A DNA stretch of 64,000 bases. Origin: Elmis aenea (taxonomy: Eukaryota; Arthropoda; Insecta; Coleoptera; Elmidae). The stretch covers positions 50,660,970 through 50,724,969 of the forward strand of contig OX393579.1 in NCBI GenBank assembly GCA_947652605.1. The letters run 5' to 3'. Numbering within the stretch: position 1 is the first letter of the stretch; each line of letters opens with the position of its first letter. The notes beneath the pieces were generated by a model. The model was not told the DNA's origin and did no database searches. It saw only the letters and a list, made by a program, of their open reading frames with translations. Shown here one piece after another: positions 33,631 to 45,027 of this stretch. The translations under genes and the position numbers were made by a program.

Positions 33631-33637
33631 ATACAGA

Positions 33638-34014
33638 CAGGGTGCCCCACAAGTTATGCCTTCGCAAATTTTTGCTTAAATCGAATTTAAATAAATCGTT
33701 TATACCAATTAAACCGTCTTTTATGTGTCCCTTTATGTACCCAGTTATGTCCCAGTTATGGTGAACAGCATGGTGATCTCGTAAACTGTAAGAGATACAG
33801 AGTTGGTTAAATGGGTCAAAATAATTTATGATTTAAGACTGTTCTATAAGAAAAATTAATAGTTTTTATGCTGTTAATTAATAAATTTACGTTTTTGAAG
33901 GACAATAAAATTTTCGACAGGCAATGTACAAAAATTTAGGGTGTTGTTTATAAGAAAAATTAGTTATCGATGTTTAAAGTTTTATGAGTTTGACCAAGCG
34001 TAAAAAACACCCTG
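33638..34014. mobile_element. CAGGGTG element, family H-like left end
   Basis: The left end CAGGGTGCCCCACAAG plus CGCAAATTTTTGCTTAAATCG matches family H. The right end at 34008-34014 is CACCCTG then TATA, but the two ends do not form a long inverted repeat, so it may be chimeric or two fragments. Confidence 0.55.
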
Positions 34015-34620
34015 TATAATATTTTAGAAATGTAGCTAGCGCAAATTGTTCATTAATCTATTGTCAATCTAATTTTCAAAGGAAATTCTACTGCCTTTTT
34101 AAATAATTTAAATGTTTAAAAAAAAGTGTTGTATCGCTCAAAATTTTCATAAAAATGTAAATTTTATGGAAATGGTGGACTTTAGACCCATATAATCTAT
34201 ACATTTTTAAAGTAAATTATAAGAGGAATCCAAAAATTCGGTTGAACCAGAAGTGATATTGCAACCTTAATATTTTTATCGAATCCGAAAAATACTATAA
34301 CACTTAAATATAAAATTTCATTGCTATATCTGCAATAGTATTTTAGATTTGTCTGTTTCCATACTTTTGCGCATCCTTGTATAAAAGCATATTTCGCTTT
34401 AAAAAAAGGTAAATTCGCGACGGTCTGGGAACTTTTCAAAAAAAAAAACACTAGAACATTAAAAAATTCACCAAAAGTGCTTAGGTGGGTACACCCAGGG
34501 CTATTGACATAAGGCTTAATAAACGTCTTTGTTAATTATTTTTAACTTTAACGAACCTGATCGTTAAAAATCATCTCACAGTTCCGGTGGTCTGATGTAT
34601 TATGGTTTTAAGTAATTAAT
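34015..34620. other. AT-rich sequence, nothing recognised
   Basis: No supported feature. Confidence 0.3.
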
Positions 34621-34624
34621 TTCA

Positions 34625-35110
34625 GAAAATGATAAAGTGCACCCCATTTGAAATGCACAATTTGCACACTGGAATAAGTCGGATGCCGACACAGTTAAGG
34701 GTGTGTCTAATTCCAAGGATCTGCAACAGCCAGCCAGTCGTTCTCGAAAGTGCGCCCTTTGAAATTCGATACTCGTCCGCAATCCCCGACTTCTGGTTAT
34801 TATTATTCGCATATACGTACTCGTCGAGATGTCACAGCACTTCACTGGAGTGCACATCACATGCGTGTGTCAACTGGGAGTTCGGAAATTCCGCGCGATA
34901 CGTGTGCGGAATTTATTTATTGTCATCGCGGTGCGTGGTATCGTATGGTAAACGCTGGCCAGAGCCTTCCTTCCGAACAGAACGATCCTAGTTTGCCGTT
35001 ACCACAAATCGGGGTAACCGGGTAACCATACACGGCCATTGTATTCCTCGCATTAATCGATGTTCCGGCTCGAGAATAATAATTCAAAGTCGATCGACAT
35101 GCACGTACAA
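34625..35110. other. GC-rich CpG-containing island
   Basis: Composition shifts sharply upward in GC. Overlapping open frames on both strands (34629-34991 plus, 34600-34860 minus) reflect the low stop-codon density and resemble no known protein. A regulatory element or a non-coding exon is possible. Confidence 0.35.
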
Positions 35111-35483
35111 CAACAATGTTTATACAGAACGACTTTATGAATATCGTGCATTATTTGCTCAGTCGAATCGGCAAACTCTTGTTATAACCTACATATCTTG
35201 TTGGCTCGTAAAATGTCCGCTTCTTATGGACTATTATAGATCAGACTAGAATTCCTCGGAAATTTCATCACCTCGTTTTTACAGATAATTGAATGTTTAC
35301 TTGGCTCATATGATTTCGAAGGAATAGTCGACATTGAAATTTTCTTGTATTCGTGGAAATGTTTTAAGGAAATTAGTTCCACTTCATTAAACCATCAGAG
35401 AGACCAAATATGACAATTATTTACTCTCAGGTCAGCCAAATTACAAAAATAAGGTTTCATCAAACATTGATAACGTAGATATA
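35111..35483. other. Unassigned stretch
   Basis: Nothing recognised. Confidence 0.3.
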
Positions 35484-35622
35484 CAGGGTGTTTCGTAAAA
35501 AATGCAAAAAAATTTAGGAGATGATTTTTTATTGAAAATTAAGAGTGGTCTTTCATCTAAATTTTTTTCCTTAGACGTCTCCTTTCGGAGTTGCACCCCC
35601 TAAAGGGGAGCGGTAAAATTGA
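35484..35622 (+). mobile_element. CAGGGTG family B, left-arm fragment
   Basis: Starts TATA-CAGGGTGTTTCGTAAAAAATG and matches the left arm of the 62344-63433 copy through the CTCCTTTCGGAGTTGCACCC block. The match ends near 35622; the rest of the element is missing. Confidence 0.8.
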
Positions 35623-36895
35623 TCTAGATGGCCAATTAATGTCTCCATATTATGCAATTAATCGTTCGGGGCGTATTTTTGTTGAAGCAGTAATCTCTTA
35701 GAGATATTCCAGTTTCTAAAACTACAACTGGGTTAAAGCATTTAGTACAGATCCATACATTTTTGACCTTTCTTTAACGTTAATCTTAAATGTGTGCTAA
35801 AAATACATTCGATTGGAAGACCGTACGTAATTCATTCTTAAATAAGCAGATGCTATTATATAATCAAAATTGTAAAAGTATACTTAACTAACTCCTTTAA
35901 TGCTTGTAAATTTAACAATGACAAACAATCGCATAAATTGTAAAGGAATTTTACTTTTAAATTTTATTTAAATAATTTTAAACGTTTACCAGATAATTTT
36001 TGTTGCAATTCTTATATCATAGACCGTATTAATTCATTGAAAACGCCTAATGTGATTAAGGAGCAACGCCTTTTCAATCATTTTTATTTTGGGCCACAAA
36101 TTGTTTTTTCCAAGAAGAGCAACACTGCAAAACTGGCTCCATACAACTCACGCAAAATTAATTCCGTAAGAATGGTAACACAAGGTTAGATTACATGTGT
36201 TTATATCATCGAACGCAAAATGGAATTTCCTTCTCTGAGTTGCGTCATGTCAACTTACAATATTTAACTTTATTTGATGCATAACCTTGTCGATTTCGAA
36301 AAATTTGTGATGTGATTTTATTTGGGTTATTTTTTTAAGGAAGTCTTAACGATTCTCTAAATCGTAATACACCTATTCTTTGAACAAGACACCTACCTTC
36401 ATATTTATTTTACCGTTAAAAATGTCCCCTTTTCATTTTGGTAATTCTAGAATGTTTTAATCTTATTCGTTATGATTGCTAATTTGTGATATTGTTTTTA
36501 TTGGTAATTAAAATTGCATCTACAGTGTGATAAAATAATTGTGTTACATGGGTGTCGTAGTCATTATATAAAAAATTGGCTAGAATGCAGTGTTGGAAAC
36601 TTGCTGAACCAACTTAGAGGAAACCTACTAACTAAAACAAGATAAAAAACAAAGTGAAGTAGATTTTAAACCCATTTTTTCTTTAATTAAACTATAAATT
36701 GTTTAGCGTTAATTTTTTCTTTGATAATGCTTGAGTTGTATAAGTGATTTGAGTATTATTGTAAATACGTTTGATAAAAAAAATCTCCCCTTTTCTTTTA
36801 AGAAGGATTTTTTGTATCTTCTATAATAACAATCTCATTTATTTAATGTAAACTTTAATTATTTTTCAGAGGGTCTTTTAAGCGAAATCTAGTAA
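35623..36895. other. AT-rich sequence, nothing recognised
   Basis: No gene or repeat noticed. Confidence 0.3.
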
Positions 36896-36897
36896 CC

Positions 36898-37126
36898 TCT
36901 TCCCAAAAATATTTTTGTACCATCAGGTATAACCGAGTTGTTAACGATTTAAAAAATGCCATTTTGATTTCTGCTAATTATCTAGTGTGCCATGGAACTT
37001 TTTTAAAACATTAAAACATCACTGAATAGGTTTCAGAAAGGGGAACAATTTGTTTAATTTAAACTAGTTTGTAGCTCTTACCGTTTACGAGATCCCAATG
37101 TTGGTCCTTCTGTGTGGACCACCCTG
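36898..37126 (-). mobile_element. CAGGGTG family D, one-arm fragment
   Basis: Ends GTGGACCACCCTG then TATA and matches the right arm of the 57220-57976 copy back to CCCAAAAATATTTTTGTACC. The other arm is absent. Confidence 0.8.
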
Positions 37127-37890
37127 TATATCTACCTATACAAAACAAAAAATTATCTTTAAATTACTTTTTTTTCATAGCTATTTCCGATTCAAAATTA
37201 ATCCGTTTTTTCCAAAATTTTAGCTACGTTGGATAAGTTAGGTTGGGTTACTTTGTTAATTTAAGTACTTTTTTAAAGCTTATAATAAGAAAGATACTCA
37301 TACAATGAACTCTTTGCACCCTTTATAACCTGTAATGTATCATAACTTGAGCCAAAGTTAAATTACGGTTTCGTTATCGTGGCTTTAAGGAAGATTTAAG
37401 GTGATCGGCCCTTGTATATAATTTTTTATTGCTAACAGAAATTCTGATAATGATGTACGCCCTCGTGGGGTGTATAAAGCATCGTGCCGGGCAATTTAAC
37501 CAAAATAACGAGCGAATGAGACCAAATAAAAAATACGTACACCGCCTTAATAAAGTGCACCAACAAGTATGATGCATAGTTTTAATAACGTGTTCACCTA
37601 CAGTTAGTATTTAAACGTCAGATAAACTGGAGGTTTCGTTCGCAAAAAGTTAAAATATAGCTTTGCTTTGGGGTCATGCATCATCCGAGCTTTTCGGCGA
37701 TCGAGTTATGAAACGCCCTCGCTGTTATGAACATGAAACAATGTAATAAACAGAAAAAAAAGTGAAGACCTGTAGGGATGTCTGCAGATATTTTTATTGC
37801 AAATGCATTGAAGACGCAGAATTGGCGCTGTTATAAGTGCACATAAAAATAATGTTATTTTGTATAAAGGAAAGTTACATTTTATTTGCA
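37127..37890. other. Unassigned sequence
   Basis: No recognised gene; 37440-37570 is slightly GC-richer. Confidence 0.3.
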
Positions 37891-37895
37891 TTATA

Positions 37896-38830
37896 CAGGG
37901 TGTCCCCATTATACACGGCAAAAAAGTATGTGCATATTCCTGAGTGAAAATGATGACCATTTGTCAAATATTTTGTTATCCGAAAATACTTCCTTTCAAA
38001 GTTAGAGACCTCCAAAGTTGCAAGAAAAAAAATTCAAAAAATCGATTACGTCCTAGCCGTTTAAGCTAGAGCTATCAAACTTGGCCGAAATGTTTGGGTG
38101 TTTCCCATTGACTTTGTGGGATAATTAGAAAGAAAACACGTAATTGGAAGTATGAATTACAGGCAGGTCATCCGCTTACCATATTTTTTTTTACTAAACT
38201 TAGTTGGCTAATGTCATGCTTGACTTAAGGCTTGTTCATAATAATTTAAGTGAATGTCGGCTAATTCGTTTAGAGTATACAAGTTTGTGTCTGACATTTT
38301 TAAAAAAAGGTTAGGTTATGAACAAGCCTTAAGTCAAGCATGACATTAGCCAACTGAGTTTAGTAAAAAAAAAAATTTGAGGTGTATAAACAGAGTTTGT
38401 CGATGCATCTTTAGCGCTAATTTTCTCGAAAACGGCTACGTTTACAGCAAAAAACCAAGAGGGACGAATTTTTTCCTCTAAGTCGTACTTTCTTATGGAC
38501 GAATGACATTTTCAATTTTATTCCAGAGAAAAAAAATCTGAAGATGGTAAGCGGATGACCTGCCTGTAAATCATACTTCCAATTACGTGTTTTCTTTCTA
38601 GTTATCCCACAAAGTCAATGGGAAACACCCAAACATTTCGGCCAAGTTTGGTAGCTCTAGCTTAAACGGCTAGGACGTAATCGATTTTTTGTTTTTTTTT
38701 TCTTGCAACTTTGGAGGCCTCTAACTTTGAAAGGAAGTATTTTCGGATAACAAAATATTTGACAAATGGTCATCATTTTCACTCAGGAATATGCACATAC
38801 TTTTTTGCCGTGTATAATGGGGACACCCTG
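37896..38830. mobile_element. CAGGGTG foldback element, family C, complete
   Basis: Starts CAGGGTGTCCCCATTATAC and ends with its exact complement, CACCCTG at 38824-38830, TATA on both sides. The terminal arms are almost perfectly complementary over about 300 bp. The left arm lacks a piece (after 38180) that is present in the right arm and in the 7201 copy. Young-looking and non-coding. Confidence 0.95.
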
Positions 38831-39235
38831 TATAACTCCAGAGTTAAGTATCCAATATAAAATATAGAAATTGACTAAATATGAAACAAACTATCTTTTT
38901 AAGAATGTTAAAATTTGACAATATAATGCTAATGTCATCTAATCCTTCTTTAGACAAAATAGCACAATTTTTAAGTGAATCTATACCTCAGGGTGGTTCA
39001 GTTTGACTGTCGCATCCCTAAAACCTTGTAATTTTAAGAAGAACCACTCTAAACCTTATTTTTGTAAATCGTGGAAAACTCTCTATCAAATGACGTTAAA
39101 ATGTTTTTTCTACCATGAAATATGTCAGATATAACTAATTATGTATCGGTTTAATCAGAAAAATAAATCTCTTCAAGGAAGGTGTGAAGGTGATGATAGT
39201 CAAGTATGACCTTTATTTAAAAAAAATGCAAGTAA
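38831..39235. other. Unassigned stretch
   Basis: Nothing recognised. Confidence 0.3.
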
Positions 39236-39239
39236 GGTC

Positions 39240-39600
39240 TGTATCTCAGTAATTATATAATAATAAAAAGCACTACGGGTCTTTTAGGCCCAAAGCTCGA
39301 TTGACTAATATTCCTCAACTTCCTTCTGTCTTTAAATTTTTCTATCCAATTTGTCACTCCTAGTTTTCTCATATCTTCTTTAACTTCTTCCAACCATCTT
39401 TTTCTTGGCCTGCCTCTTTTTCACTTGCCCATGCTGCTCGCTCTTGACATGATTTTTGTACTTCCTAAGCGTGGGAGGCGTTGCAAGTGTCCTAATTAGC
39501 GTAATCTCTGTGCTCTTATTACTTGGGTTATGGTTGGATCTTTTTATATTTCTGTTACTTCTTCAATTGTTCTTCTTCGCCCATCCCCGGGAATCTCAGT
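39240..39600 (-). pseudogene. LINE ORF2 C-terminus
   Basis: Minus-strand reading: ITQVIRAQRLR, then LGHLQRLPRLRSTKIM, then KRGRPRKRWLEEVKEDMRKL, GVTNWIEKFKDRRKLRNI and a stop about 20 codons later. The (W)LGH-RM, RGRPRKRW and W-----DR+--R blocks in order are characteristic of non-LTR ORF2 C-termini. A stop replaces the Trp before LGH, and another stop precedes KRGRP. 5'-truncated. Confidence 0.82.
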
Positions 39601-39779
39601 AATTACTTAATTTAAAATGTTGTTAGTATCATCAACGTACTCTTCATAAAACTATCTGAAAACAACTTACTTACTAGGATTTTGACCTATCTGCCAAAGC
39701 TAAAAAAATATTTCGTTTTGAAAATGATATCATTTTCAAGTTTTTTTTACAAATCTCCAAAAGTTTCAAGCAAGTTTTT

Positions 39780-40053
39780 AGCATTATTTTACTTAAAGTT
39801 TTTAGCATTATTTTACTTAAAGTTTGTAGCATTATTTTACTTAAAGTTTGTAGCATTACTTACTTAAAGTTTGTAGCATTATTTTACTTAAAGTTTGTAG
39901 CATTATTTTACTTAAAGTTTGTAGCATTACTTACTTAAAGTTTGTAGCATTATTTTACTTAAAGTTTGTAGCATTATTTTACTTAAAGTTTGTAGCATTA
40001 TTTTACTTAAAGTTTGTAGCATTATTTTATTTAAAGTTTGTAGCATTATTTTA
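39780..40053 (+). repeat. 24-bp minisatellite, ~11.5 copies
   Basis: Unit AGCATTATTTTACTTAAAGT plus TTGT. Eleven near-identical tandem copies plus a partial. Two copies (39852-39874, 39923-39945) lack one base and have AGCATTACTTACTTAAAG. The first unit has TTTT instead of TTGT. Because 24 is a multiple of three, the array gives repeat peptides in several frames (such as LFYLKFVA); these are incidental. Confidence 0.95.
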
Positions 40054-40145
40054 ACATTAGTCAATTAATTAAGTTAGATTTTTTTTTTTTGCGTTATTCT
40101 GCCCATGTTTGCTAATTTAACCAACATCTATAATATCAAAGTTGC
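40054..40145. other. AT-rich flank of minisatellite
   Basis: Includes a short T run; nothing else. Confidence 0.4.
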
Positions 40146-40149
40146 CCAT

Positions 40150-40690
40150 GTAATGCGGTAGATTGTTGTCGCCCCGTATAGTGGGCGGTCCGGTCTCAAT
40201 ACCGCATGTCGCTCGTTGTTATCGAACATTTCATAACTATTGACTCGTTGCGCATTCATTGCCTTTCGCCGACTTTGAACTCGATAAAACGGTGGCTTAA
40301 GAACTTGGCCTCCTTAATCAACACGGAAGAAATAACGCAGAAAGTGAGAACCGCGCGCATTCTTTCTCTTTCCGTTTTGCAGTTGTAAATCCGAGAGGAA
40401 ATTAATGTTTGTATGGATGAGATGGAAATGCACGACATTAATTCGGTAAATAGAATCTAGAAGCCTTGGCTTGTGACGCACAATACCGGGGATTAAAGGA
40501 AGCGATTTGTTTGCGCACCAGCGTTTGCGAAAATTGCTGGTGATTGTCAGCAACGAATTGTTTGCATTCTGGAGGGTGAGGCCGGCTGCAAGGGTCGCCG
40601 GAAAGGTCGCATATTCGCAATTTACGACCCCCGTTTTATTTCGCAATATATCATATTTCGCAGCCAACACAATATTTTGTTGAATCGAGC
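40150..40690. other. GC-rich CpG-containing island
   Basis: Clear rise in GC and CpG. ORFs on both strands (40314-40670 minus is the longest, 118 codons) show no recognisable domain. It may be conserved regulatory DNA or a promoter; a TATA box and initiator could not be placed convincingly. Confidence 0.35.
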
Positions 40691-41815
40691 GATTTTGGGG
40701 ATTATTTGTGTTTACATGTAAACGTTTGCTTAGCCATTGAAAGTTATGTACACAAGAAGAATTTCGCTACGTTGTTTTACACAAATATTTGTGTAAGAAC
40801 ATAAATAATTTTTTCTTTGAAGACACAAAATTGTTTTAAGACTTATGTACAGAGTGATCTATTTTCGATGCCCATACAGGCAGGGTATCTCGGTTATCAT
40901 CAGAGATAGAAAAAAACTAAGAACTTAGTCTCGATTTCTTTTTTCGAGAGGAATTCATTGCCATAAATTGATTTTTGATATCTTTTTTAATTTTCGAAAT
41001 ATAGCCAAAACCAATTTTTAGCAATTTTCAAAACTGTTTAATATCTGGCTTAAAAACGAAAAGATTTAAAAAAACTTTAAAAACATGTTTGGCATGATTT
41101 TTTGTCATAAAAATTTGTTTTAAGAATGAGAAGGAATATACAAAATCAAATGTTTTTGCGATTTGTTATAGGTACAAACCAAAACATACATTAGGCGGTG
41201 ATTAAGAGGATCATAAGTTAAAGTAAATTTAACTTGACTAAGGGTTTTTAACCGGGGAATCACTCATTGTGTAGATAGGGAATGCGCAATATAGGTATTT
41301 ATACATACCGGTTGTAACTGAGTTGTGGTACAGCACGTTTTTTTAATCAGTTTTGATTTTAGGTAAATGAATTTTTAGTCATATGATATGTGTGAAAAAA
41401 CGGGAATATTTGAACATATGTACACAATTGTTTCTCTTCCGGCTTCGCCGGAAATAACCCCAACTTTGTTTTTTTAAATGGAACACCCTGTATATTTTTC
41501 CATTTTTGGAAAGAGGAACCAATTTTGGATCTAATTGCACTATTTTGGTTAATTTTTATAAACTCAAATAATTTTTGGACGAAAATTTTATTAAGTATGC
41601 CGTGACCGGCATAAATTGAAGTTCGGTATGTTAACAACTGTCCGAAAATTGTTTTTGTAAATTTTAATTGCCCTTTAGGTTACTTTAATCGGCTTTGAAG
41701 GATGCAGAATCGGTTTTTTGACAGAAAGTCAAGTTTTTTAAACGAAACTGTTTTGGTACATGCGTTTATTTAAATGGGGTATTTTCTGACGAATTTAACA
41801 ATACCAATAACTTAC
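40691..41815. other. AT-rich sequence with solo CAGGGTG-type ends
   Basis: A degenerate left end (TACAGAGTGATC) at 40851 and a CACCCTG right end at 41484-41490 followed by TATA. Their inner sequences are not complementary, so they are recorded as separate fragments. Confidence 0.35.
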
Positions 41816-41819
41816 ATTT

Positions 41820-43135
41820 GAGGCGTCAACTTGCAAAACTCTTTACATCCAATTTAGTAAGAAAATTAGATAGTGGTGGCGCTGTTGACCTTAAACAGTC
41901 TGTCATATGGTTACTAAATCATAATGCAACAAAACTTATATTTTTCCAGCTCATTTTATACATGAAAACTGTCTAACGTTGCAAAACTCTTTCAATCCAC
42001 CATTACTACTACTTCAAAACTCTTTTCATCCATTCTAGAAGTGATTATTACAAAACTCTTTACATACAGCGCCATTTTACACTGTTAGTTATTTTACGGA
42101 ATCAAAACATCATATATCCTTACCTAATATCTTTTATATTTTGCGCTTTTATTAGTGTTCTGTATTTGACAGCCGAAACGCACGTGTTTTGTTTTTAAAG
42201 ACAGTCTACTGTGTTTTTGTGTTTTGTTTAACTAATATTTTGATTATGGAAATTTCTCCAACATCTTCTTTGATTGAAAAAGGAAGAAAAAAATATTTGC
42301 TGAATATGCAACTGTTCTAGAACTGCCCAAGGATTTCACTGTTTTTGATTGGAAGAAAGCAGTTGAATCTTGCATAAAGCCTCCTGGTCAATGGCATTTT
42401 CAATTTTCCATGGCAAAGCGATTTTTTATTAAAAAACAAAAATCAGGAAGTATAACTATAAAAGGTGAAATCCATTATAAAAGCAACATTGGAGTATACA
42501 AATCTGTTCTGAAAAGAGGAAAGACTGTGGCCAATATCACTCCAGAGGAACTTCCTAACAACGTTCCAGTCAAACAGTTAAAGCTAATTGATGTTGACAA
42601 CCTTTTAAAGAAACACTTTGGCGTTGATTGGAGAAACAATCCAGAAACTGATTTGTCATTTTATAGAAATTTGATCGATACTTTTCATGAAGAAAATATA
42701 AATGAAAATGAAAATCCTGATGAAGAAGAAATATTGTATCCTGAGGATGATGGTCTTAGAATTTAAATTCTTTCTCCTGTATTACAACTATTTTTTGTAC
42801 CGTATTTTGGAATTTCAAAAAACTAAAAATAAAAATTTGTAAAATAATTCTAATTTCTTTTAAAAAAGCGAACTATGTTCTTTAAATAATGTTTCAAAAC
42901 TTTTTAAATCCACAGATAGTTTGCAAAACTATGTAAATCCAAAATATATTCTAAAATAACTTTTTCCGCGATCATCTTTTTTTTTCAGTAATTGCCGATC
43001 AATTTTTTAATGCCTTCTGCAAACAACTGTGCACTATGAACATACATAGTCAATTATAAATCGACGTATAGGTTTTTCGCGTTTCCTGTGAAATTAGTTA
43101 TGGCGGATATAGAAAGTTTTGCAAATTGGCGCCTC
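41820..43135. mobile_element. Unclassified DNA transposon with one ORF
   Basis: The terminal inverted repeats begin GAGGCGTCAACTTGCAAAAC (left) and, reverse complemented, GAGGCGCCAATTTGCAAAAC (right); about 26 of the first 31 positions agree. ATTT flanks both ends (41816-41819, 43136-43139), a candidate 4-bp target duplication. The internal site GCAAAACTCTTTACATCC recurs in direct orientation at 41832, 41981, 42014, 42051, 42894 and 42922, clustering near both ends as transposase sites do. The single ORF (42246-42766) is not a transposase I recognise. Total length 1316 bp. Confidence 0.82.
42246..42766 (+). CDS. Uncharacterised transposon-borne protein, one frameshift
   Basis: From ATG 42246 the frame runs MEISPTSSLIEKGRKK. 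One A is missing from the A run at ~42287-42293; after that the open frame continues IFAEYATVLELPKDFTVFDW, then SCIKPPGQWHFQFSMAKRF, to the TAA at 42764-42766. Without the frameshift it would be about 174 aa. The part from the internal Met at 42410 (118 aa) is intact. The N-terminal two thirds are basic with a probable beta-rich core (ITIKGEIHYKSNIGVYKSVL). Then comes LKLIDVDNLLKKHFGVDW and a strongly acidic tail (NENENPDEEEILYPEDDGL). No catalytic DDE pattern or zinc finger was seen, so it may be an accessory DNA-binding protein of the element or part of a larger transposase. Confidence 0.65.
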
Positions 43136-43139
43136 ATTT

Positions 43140-44155
43140 GTACAAAAAGGCTGCTTCAAAGACTTAAAAAATTACAATATTTTATTAAGAGATCCTGGTA
43201 TCAGTGGATCTGTCAAATAGAAGTGTTTAATTTGCTGTGTTTTAGATTTAAAATATCTCATAATTGATCCATTTTAATCAAAAATCTAAATAAATTGCTT
43301 GATTTATCAGATACCTAACATAGACAAAAGTCTTTATTTAACTGAGTGATATGTTGCTACAATATCAATAGAATTCATCTACATTTATTGCCATTTGCTA
43401 AATCTCTAATGTTCGGTGGTATTCTTTTAGAAATCAACACCCCACAAATCTGTCCAAACGGCAAAAAGCTTCAAAGTTTCGAATTAACAGCAAATTTAAG
43501 ATAAAATTGGAGACCAAAGTTATGTCCAAAAACACCAAGCTTATTACTGACACCAGTCGATTTTTAGCTCTGGGGTTTTGCTTTAATTTACATGAAACAT
43601 TCAAAAGATTTGCACTTTCTTCTGATTTTTTTTACTACAAGTTAATAACAATCCCTATTTTACCTATTTATTAATTTAGAAAAAAAAAAGTCCATTGGGT
43701 TCGTCATTAAAAAAATGAAAGCTCCATAATCCACGTAGATAAAGTTGTCTAAAAATTGGGTAATTTTTTTTTTTATTGGGCCACTACAAAAAATTATGAA
43801 GTATATTTTTGTTGGTGATGTAGTTATTTGTTTCTAAACGGTTTTACATTTTTTTGTGTGAGTTTGCTCACTTTTATTTATTTAACCATTTTTCCAACTC
43901 TTATAATAGCAAAGTTTCTCACGTAACGCGCAAGATTCTTGTCATACTGTATAAACCAAATAATCAACATCTTCTTTGCGGCCAAAACCATTTCTCCTTC
44001 ACCTCCGTTCACCTGGAACACTATTAAGCATTCCCATCACACAATCAGGCTCTTAAAATATTTGCAAAAGTAGACAATTACCGAATTTACGCTTATAAAT
44101 AATGCATGAGCCAGTAAAGATGGCCATAAAAGTGTTCCGATAGAGATTGAGCCAT
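43140..44155. other. AT-rich sequence, nothing recognised
   Basis: No gene or repeat noticed. Confidence 0.35.
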
Positions 44156-44159
44156 AATA

Positions 44160-44841
44160 CAGCACCTAAGAGTAAATAAAATCTCGCGAAATGAAAGGGA
44201 AAGCAAGCAACAGGGATGACTGTAGTTCAATAGCCCCAGACGCTGCGTAGGGGTAGGTCTGACGCGCGCGCTGCATCGGGGTGCTTATTCCATTTAACGC
44301 CGGTCCACCGTCGAGACGCTGCGTCTGTTCTTGCCGACCCCCGGTCGTATGTAGGGTAAACAATTGATTACCGCGTTAGGATTGATACGTTTTTAATTTT
44401 ATAATAGGGTTCGCGGCCTAATCCGTCGTTGAAATCATTTTAGCGCGCGTTGCGTTTGCGAAATTAAATTACAGCGAAATTTAAACAGTTGCAGATTGGG
44501 TTTGGTAATTTTTGCGATTGTTTAAAAGGGAATATAGAAATTTTTGCGGTGATTCAAGGAAATCCTTTGCGAATTGGCTTACCGAGGGTGGGTTGCGTTA
44601 ATAAATCATTAGTTTCATCGATTTTGCGACTGTACTAATTAAGGCTGAGCCGCACTCGGGGCTACCACCCCCGAATGTTGAGCTGTTTAGTGCATTCCTA
44701 GTGACTTCTTCTCTACCCTCGGGCGAGCCAATCACAGGCGGTGGTGGCAGCGTCGTAGACGCGATTCCCAAGAGCTCTGCGGGGCCGTTCCCCCGCTCTC
44801 GGGAGTATTTAAACTTCCATCGCGAAGCTCGCTACGAGTTC
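44160..44841 (+). promoter_or_regulatory. Candidate host promoter
   Basis: A GC- and CpG-rich stretch with a CCAAT word (44728-44732: AGCCAATCACAG), GGCGGTGG and a TATA-like TATTTAAA at 44806-44813. An initiator-like TTCACTT lies at 44839-44845, about 33 bp downstream, slightly beyond the usual arthropod spacing. The following exon has no ATG and ends at a strong donor, which supports transcription to the right. The exact start site is inferred. Confidence 0.5.
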
Positions 44842-45027
44842 ACTTCTGGTCGGTGCCTTGTCCGTTTTCATCCTACCAGCCGACCTCTTGGACGGCTCTT
44901 CTTATTCGCGAACCACGGTCGAAACTAGCCAGTGCATCCGCCGCGGTAGTGCTATAGATCAAGGACTATTAGTGCTTCGCTACGCTACCAGTAGTAGATA
45001 TATTTCTTTTTATCTCGTCTAACTTAG
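44842..45027 (+). other. Candidate 5' UTR exon (non-coding first exon)
   Basis: About 186 bp with GC well above the flanks and no ATG. It is followed by TAG|GTAAGTGATG with the donor GT at 45028-45029, a near-consensus insect 5' splice site. An ATG-free, CpG-rich segment between a TATA-like box and a strong donor fits a non-coding first exon. The gene cannot be named because no coding exon is visible; the start is uncertain by tens of bases. Confidence 0.5.

Noticed and set aside
34600..34991. Overlapping ORFs of 86-120 codons on both strands
   Set aside because: Both strands and several frames are open at once, which reflects low stop density in GC-rich DNA; no family resemblance.
39674..39867. 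Repeat proteins (LFYLKFVA or MLQTLSKI repeats)
   Set aside because: Product of translating a 24-bp minisatellite; one-base-short units break the frame.
40314..40670. 118-codon minus-strand ORF
   Set aside because: No conserved motif, and other frames are similarly open; treated as part of a GC-rich island.
40851..41490. One CAGGGTG foldback element between the ends at 40851 and 41484
   Set aside because: The sequences next to the two ends are not complementary and match no family; recorded as separate fragments.
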